Of a DNA stretch of 57,381 bases, positions 54,124 through 57,381 are shown piece by piece. The position numbers were made by a program, and so were the translations under genes. The stretch's first letter is position 1. Every line of letters begins with the position of its first letter. Under the pieces are notes generated by a model. The model was not told the DNA's origin. It saw only the letters and a list, made by a program, of their open reading frames with translations, and searched no databases. The stretch comes from Reyranella soli (GTDB taxonomy: Bacteria > Pseudomonadota > Alphaproteobacteria > Reyranellales > Reyranellaceae). The stretch is from assembly GCF_007992495.1 (NCBI RefSeq), contig NZ_BKAJ01000096.1, positions 1 to 57,381 on the forward strand. Direction: 5' to 3'.

Positions 54124-54765
54124 ATGTCTCGTGCATTGTGCGCGCTCGTTCTTTCGTTTGCTTTGTCTTCGCCGCTGGTTTCCGCCGTCCAGGCGCAAGG
54201 CACGCAGCCCAACGGCCTGCCGCCCGGCGTCTACATGGGTGAGGCCGACTACAAGCAGGCGCCCGCGGGCACCTATGCGATCGATCCCGACCATGCCTCG
54301 GTGATCGCCCGAGTCTCGCACCTGCGCTACTCCTGGAGCATCTTCCGCTTCGACCGCATCAGCGGCACTTTGAAGTGGGATCCGGCCGACACCGCCAATT
54401 CCTCGCTGACCGCCAAGGTCGAGACGGCGTCGATCACCTCCAACGTCAAGGATTTCGCCAAGGAGCTGTCGGGCAACAACTTCCTGAAGTCGGCGACCTT
54501 CCCCGACGCGACCTTCGTATCGACCGCTTTCCGGCAGATGAGCACGCGCCGCGGCAAGGTCGACGGCCAGCTCACGCTGATGGGCAAGACCAAGCCGGTA
54601 ACCTTCGACGTCGAGCTGGTCGGCGCCGGCAAGGGCTTCGCCGATCGCCCGCGCATCGGCGCCAATGCCAAGGGCAGCATCAACCCGGTCGATTTCGGCC
54701 TGCCGCCTCTGTTCGGCGATTCGATCGAGATCGTGATCGACGTCGAGTTCCAGAGGGAGCCATGA
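54124..54765 (+). CDS. YceI-family periplasmic lipid-binding-like protein
   Basis: A 213-aa protein with a signal peptide (about 1-24, ending VQAQG). The YceI domain is clear: YAIDPDHASVIARVSHLRYS, TASITSNVKDFAKELSGNNF, KSATFPDATFVSTAF and LMGKTKPVTFDVEL. Members bind isoprenoid or amide lipids in a beta-barrel. AGGAG precedes the ATG. The stop overlaps the next gene by 4 nt. Confidence 0.92.
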   Translation: MSRALCALVLSFALSSPLVSAVQAQGTQPNGLPPGVYMGEADYKQAPAGTYAIDPDHASVIARVSHLRYSWSIFRFDRISGTLKWDPADTANSSLTAKVETASITSNVKDFAKELSGNNFLKSATFPDATFVSTAFRQMSTRRGKVDGQLTLMGKTKPVTFDVELVGAGKGFADRPRIGANAKGSINPVDFGLPPLFGDSIEIVIDVEFQREP

Positions 54766-55220
54766 ACGTCGTCACTCGACCCGCGACCGAGCTCGTCATG
54801 AAGCGCGAGGTCGCGGCTCCGCGCGAGCAGGTGTTCGCCGCCTGGACCGATGTCGCCAAGGCTGCCCACTGGTGGGCGCCGCGCGGCTTCACGACGCTGT
54901 CCTGCGAGATGGATGTGCGTCCGGGCGGCGCCTGGCGGCGGCGCATGCGCGCGCCCGACGGTGCGTTGGTCACCAAGTACGGCGTCTATCGTGAGATCGC
55001 CGCGCCCGAACGCCTGGTCTTCACCTACAACACCGAAGGCTTCGGCGTCGACGATCCCGAAACTCTGGTGACCGTGACCTTCACCGATCTGGGCAATCGC
55101 ACGCGGCTCACCTTGCGCCATACTCTCTTCGAGACCGACGCACAGGCCAGCGACCATGAGGGCGGCTGGACCGGCAGTCTGGAGCGCCTCGTGGCCTTCG
55201 TCGAACGGGTCGGGCCATGA
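54762..55220 (+). CDS. AHSA1-type SRPBCC protein, first of a tandem pair
   Basis: A 152-aa START-like domain protein (VAAPREQVFAAWTDVAKAAH; SCEMDVRPGGAWRRRMRAPD; PERLVFTYNTEG). GAGGGAG lies just upstream of the ATG, which overlaps the YceI stop. Very similar to the next gene, so a tandem duplication. Small hydrophobic ligand binding is the family expectation. Confidence 0.9.
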   Translation: MNVVTRPATELVMKREVAAPREQVFAAWTDVAKAAHWWAPRGFTTLSCEMDVRPGGAWRRRMRAPDGALVTKYGVYREIAAPERLVFTYNTEGFGVDDPETLVTVTFTDLGNRTRLTLRHTLFETDAQASDHEGGWTGSLERLVAFVERVGP

Positions 55221-55675
55221 GGGTCACGACGAGATCGGCGGCCTTCGAGCTCATCATGCATGCCGAGTTCGCGGCGCCGCGCGAAGCGGTGTTCGCAGCA
55301 TGGACGGACAGGCGCCTGATCGCGCGCTGGTGGGCCGGCAAGACCTACACGACGCTGTCGTGCGAGATGGACGTCCGGCCCGGCGGCGCCTGGCGTCGCC
55401 TGCTGCGTCGGCCGGATGGAACGGTCCTCATCGAATACGGCACCTATCGCGAGGTCGTGGCGCCGGAGCGGCTGGTCTTCACCTACAACAGCGAAGGCGC
55501 CGATCCCGTCGAACCCGAGACAGTGGTGACGGTGACGCTGGCCAAGCTGAGCGGCAATCGCACACGATTGACGTTGCGTCACACGGGCATCGACAGCGAT
55601 GCCGCGCACGCCATCCACGAGGCCGCGTGGTCGCGCTGCTTCGATCGCTTCACGAAGACCCTGCCGGAGAACTGA
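55217..55675 (+). CDS. AHSA1-type SRPBCC protein, second of a tandem pair
   Basis: A 152-aa paralogue of the preceding gene, identical in length, sharing TTLSCEMDVRPGGAWRR and APERLVFTYN. Start overlaps the previous stop by 4 nt. Differences cluster in the first helix and the C-terminal helix, suggesting a changed ligand. Confidence 0.9.
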   Translation: MRVTTRSAAFELIMHAEFAAPREAVFAAWTDRRLIARWWAGKTYTTLSCEMDVRPGGAWRRLLRRPDGTVLIEYGTYREVVAPERLVFTYNSEGADPVEPETVVTVTLAKLSGNRTRLTLRHTGIDSDAAHAIHEAAWSRCFDRFTKTLPEN

Positions 55676-55680
55676 GGCAG

Positions 55681-56877
55681 ATGGCTGCTCTGTCCATGAC
55701 GAGATTGGTGCGCCTGCACGATGCCCTGGCGGCACACGTATCATCGACCGATGTCCCCGGCATCGTCGCCCTGGTGAGCCGCCGCGGCGAGACGCATGTC
55801 GTGACCCTCGGTCGCCGGTCGCTCGAAAGCGACGCGCCGATGACGCGAGACACGATCTTTCGCATCGCTTCCATGACCAAGCCGGTGACGGCGGTCGCCG
55901 CCATGATCCTGGTCGAGCGGTGCAGGCTCCGGCTGGACGAGCCGGTCGACACTCTGCTGCCGGAGCTCGCCAACCGGCGCGTGCTGAAGAGCCTCGAAAG
56001 CCCGCTCGACGATACCGTACCGGCAAGACGGTCGATCACGCTGCGCGACCTGCTCACCTTCACCTTCGGCCTGGGCGCGATCATGGTCTGGCCATCCAAG
56101 CACCCGATCCAGAAGGCGATGCAGGAGGCCGGAGTCGGGCCCAACCCCTATCTCGCGACCTTATCGCCGGATGAGTACATGAAGCGGATGGGCAGCCTGC
56201 CGCTCGCCTATCAGCCCGGCGAGCGCTGGCTCTATCACACCGGCTCGGAGGTCCTGGGCGTGCTGATCGCGCGCGCCTCGGGCCAGTCGCTGGGCGCCTT
56301 CATGCACGATCACCTGTTCGGGCCGCTAGGCATGCATGACACCGGCTTCCAGGTGCCGGCCGACAAGATCGGGCGGCTCGCCAGCAACTACATGACCGAC
56401 CCGAAGGACAACACGAAGCTCGGCTTCTTCGACGACGCCCGCGACAGCCGCTGGAGCCGGCCGCCGGCCTTCGAATCGGGCGGCGGTGGCCTGGTCTCGA
56501 CGGTCGACGACTATCTCGCCTTCCAGCACATGCTGCTGAACAAGGGGCGGCACCGCGGCGAGCGCATTCTGTCGCGCCCCTCGGTCGAGCTGATGATGAC
56601 CGACCAGCTCACGCCGGCGCAGAAGGAGGGCACGGAGCTTTTCTTCGGCACGAGTGCGAGTTGGGGCCTGGGCGGTGCTGTGATCACGCGCCGCACCGAT
56701 CTCTGGACGACGCCGGGACGTTACGGCTGGGACGGCGGCTACGGCAGCTCCGCCCATCTCGATCCAGCCGAGGACATCGCCGGGATCCTGATGACGACAC
56801 GCATGATGGAATCGCCCCAACTGCCGCGCGTCTTCGCCGATTTCTGGACGTCCGCCTACCAATCCATCGACGACTGA
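55681..56877 (+). CDS. class C beta-lactamase-like serine hydrolase
   Basis: A 398-aa protein of the beta-lactamase/transpeptidase-like family. The nucleophile motif is SMTK (Ser64-Lys67). The second motif is Tyr185-His-Thr (WLYHTGSEVLG), so the usual Asn of YxN is replaced by Thr. The third region is GGYGSSAHLDP. No signal peptide, so a cytoplasmic esterase is more likely than a true beta-lactamase. GAGG lies 4 nt upstream of ATG 55681. Five nt after the SRPBCC gene. Confidence 0.88.
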   Translation: MAALSMTRLVRLHDALAAHVSSTDVPGIVALVSRRGETHVVTLGRRSLESDAPMTRDTIFRIASMTKPVTAVAAMILVERCRLRLDEPVDTLLPELANRRVLKSLESPLDDTVPARRSITLRDLLTFTFGLGAIMVWPSKHPIQKAMQEAGVGPNPYLATLSPDEYMKRMGSLPLAYQPGERWLYHTGSEVLGVLIARASGQSLGAFMHDHLFGPLGMHDTGFQVPADKIGRLASNYMTDPKDNTKLGFFDDARDSRWSRPPAFESGGGGLVSTVDDYLAFQHMLLNKGRHRGERILSRPSVELMMTDQLTPAQKEGTELFFGTSASWGLGGAVITRRTDLWTTPGRYGWDGGYGSSAHLDPAEDIAGILMTTRMMESPQLPRVFADFWTSAYQSIDD

Positions 56878-56892
56878 CCAAAGGAGAACGAC

Positions 56893-57318
56893 ATGACCGT
56901 GCAACAGACTGCTACCGTGCAGCCCTACCTCTTCTTCGACGGCAAGTGCGAGGAGGCGCTCGACTTCTACAAGGGCGCGATCGGCGCCAAGGTCGACATG
57001 ATGATGCGCTTCAAGGAAGCGCCCGATCAAAGCCAGATGCAGCCCAACACGGGCGAGAAAGTCATGCACGCGGCCTTCCATGTCGGCACCACCCAGGTCC
57101 TGGCCTCGGACGGCCACTGTGCCGGCAAGCCATCCTTCCAGGGTTTTGGACTGGCACTCAACGCCAAGAACGACGCCGAGGCCGAGAAGCTGTTCGCCGC
57201 TGTCGGTAACGGCGGTCAGGTGCTGCAGCCGCTGACCAAGACCTTCTTCGCCTCCAAGTTCGGCATGGTGGCCGACAAGTTCGGCATCATGTGGATGGTG
57301 ATCGCCGAGGCGAGTTAG
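56893..57318 (+). CDS. VOC-superfamily PhnB-like protein
   Basis: A 141-aa glyoxalase-fold protein (VQPYLFFDGKCEEALDFYKG; MHAAFHVGTTQVLASDG; KFGMVADKFGIMWMV). It matches the PhnB/DUF1428-type group of VOC proteins often placed beside AHSA1-type SRPBCC genes. AAAGGAG lies upstream. The last 63 nt of the window after it hold no gene that can be judged. Confidence 0.9.
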   Translation: MTVQQTATVQPYLFFDGKCEEALDFYKGAIGAKVDMMMRFKEAPDQSQMQPNTGEKVMHAAFHVGTTQVLASDGHCAGKPSFQGFGLALNAKNDAEAEKLFAAVGNGGQVLQPLTKTFFASKFGMVADKFGIMWMVIAEAS

Positions 57319-57381
57319 GAGTCATGCCGGAGCGCGGACCTGCAGGTCCGCTCATGGTCTTCCGGACCGCGAGCCTCTGGC

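Noticed and set aside
1..57381. tRNA, rRNA, CRISPR arrays, transposases, integrases or prophage genes
   Set aside because: Looked for and none seen. Only the intergenic palindromic repeats suggest any mobile or dispersed element.

Overview
The window looks like chromosomal DNA from a GC-rich alphaproteobacterium. The base composition, the DUF992 lipoprotein, the nested palindromic intergenic repeat at 51604-51816, and the many GTG starts and 4-nt gene overlaps all fit a Reyranella- or Bradyrhizobium-like organism. The genus is an inference. No rRNA, tRNA, CRISPR array, phage or transposase gene was seen.

Layout. (1) 141-7793, minus strand: an MdtABC-type RND pump (one adaptor, two permeases). 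(2) 7994-11665, minus: an unusual three-gene set in which a TauD-like dioxygenase lies between two membrane-anchored SGNH-fold proteins. (3) 11812-16168, minus: an AcrAB-type RND pump. (4) 16245-18274: a frameshifted cAMP-phosphodiesterase-like gene divergent from a patatin-like lipoprotein. (5) 18440-20750: an AraC-family regulator and small secreted or membrane proteins. (6) 20837-32244, minus: an almost gapless run of 14 genes coding for a secreted protein, a DUF992 lipoprotein, a PLDc_N/SHOCT membrane protein, an RND adaptor, a TriC-like RND permease, a small 'GLEQQ' secreted protein, a complete MrpA-less Mrp-type antiporter cassette (E, F, G, B, C, D and a second D-like subunit) and a glycine-zipper lipoprotein. 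A second AraC regulator (32685-33701) is divergent from it. (7) 33824-34858: a predicted outer-membrane protein whose mature N-terminus shares an ungapped 32-residue segment with the small GLEQQ protein inside the RND-Mrp run. (8) 34888-41256: arginine/ornithine antiporter plus arginine deiminase, an orphan ABC solute-binding protein and a second antiporter paralogue. (9) 41345-45772: an alpha/beta hydrolase, an AI-2E-type transporter, two HdeD-like membrane proteins and a secreted protein. (10) 45776-53423: catabolic and redox genes (DUF938 methyltransferase, molybdenum hydroxylase large subunit, FAD oxidoreductase, Baeyer-Villiger-type monooxygenase, gamma-glutamyltransferase-like). (11) 53557-57318, plus: SRPBCC, YceI, two tandem AHSA1-type SRPBCC proteins, a class C beta-lactamase-like hydrolase and a VOC protein.

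The strongest candidate for an undescribed system is region 6 with region 7. An RND efflux pump is translationally coupled to a multisubunit cation/proton antiporter through a small secreted protein, and that protein carries the same N-terminal segment as a nearby predicted outer-membrane barrel. Three RND pumps lie within 30 kb, and none has a recognisable TolC-type outer-membrane factor in the window. The SGNH-TauD-SGNH cassette is a second candidate.
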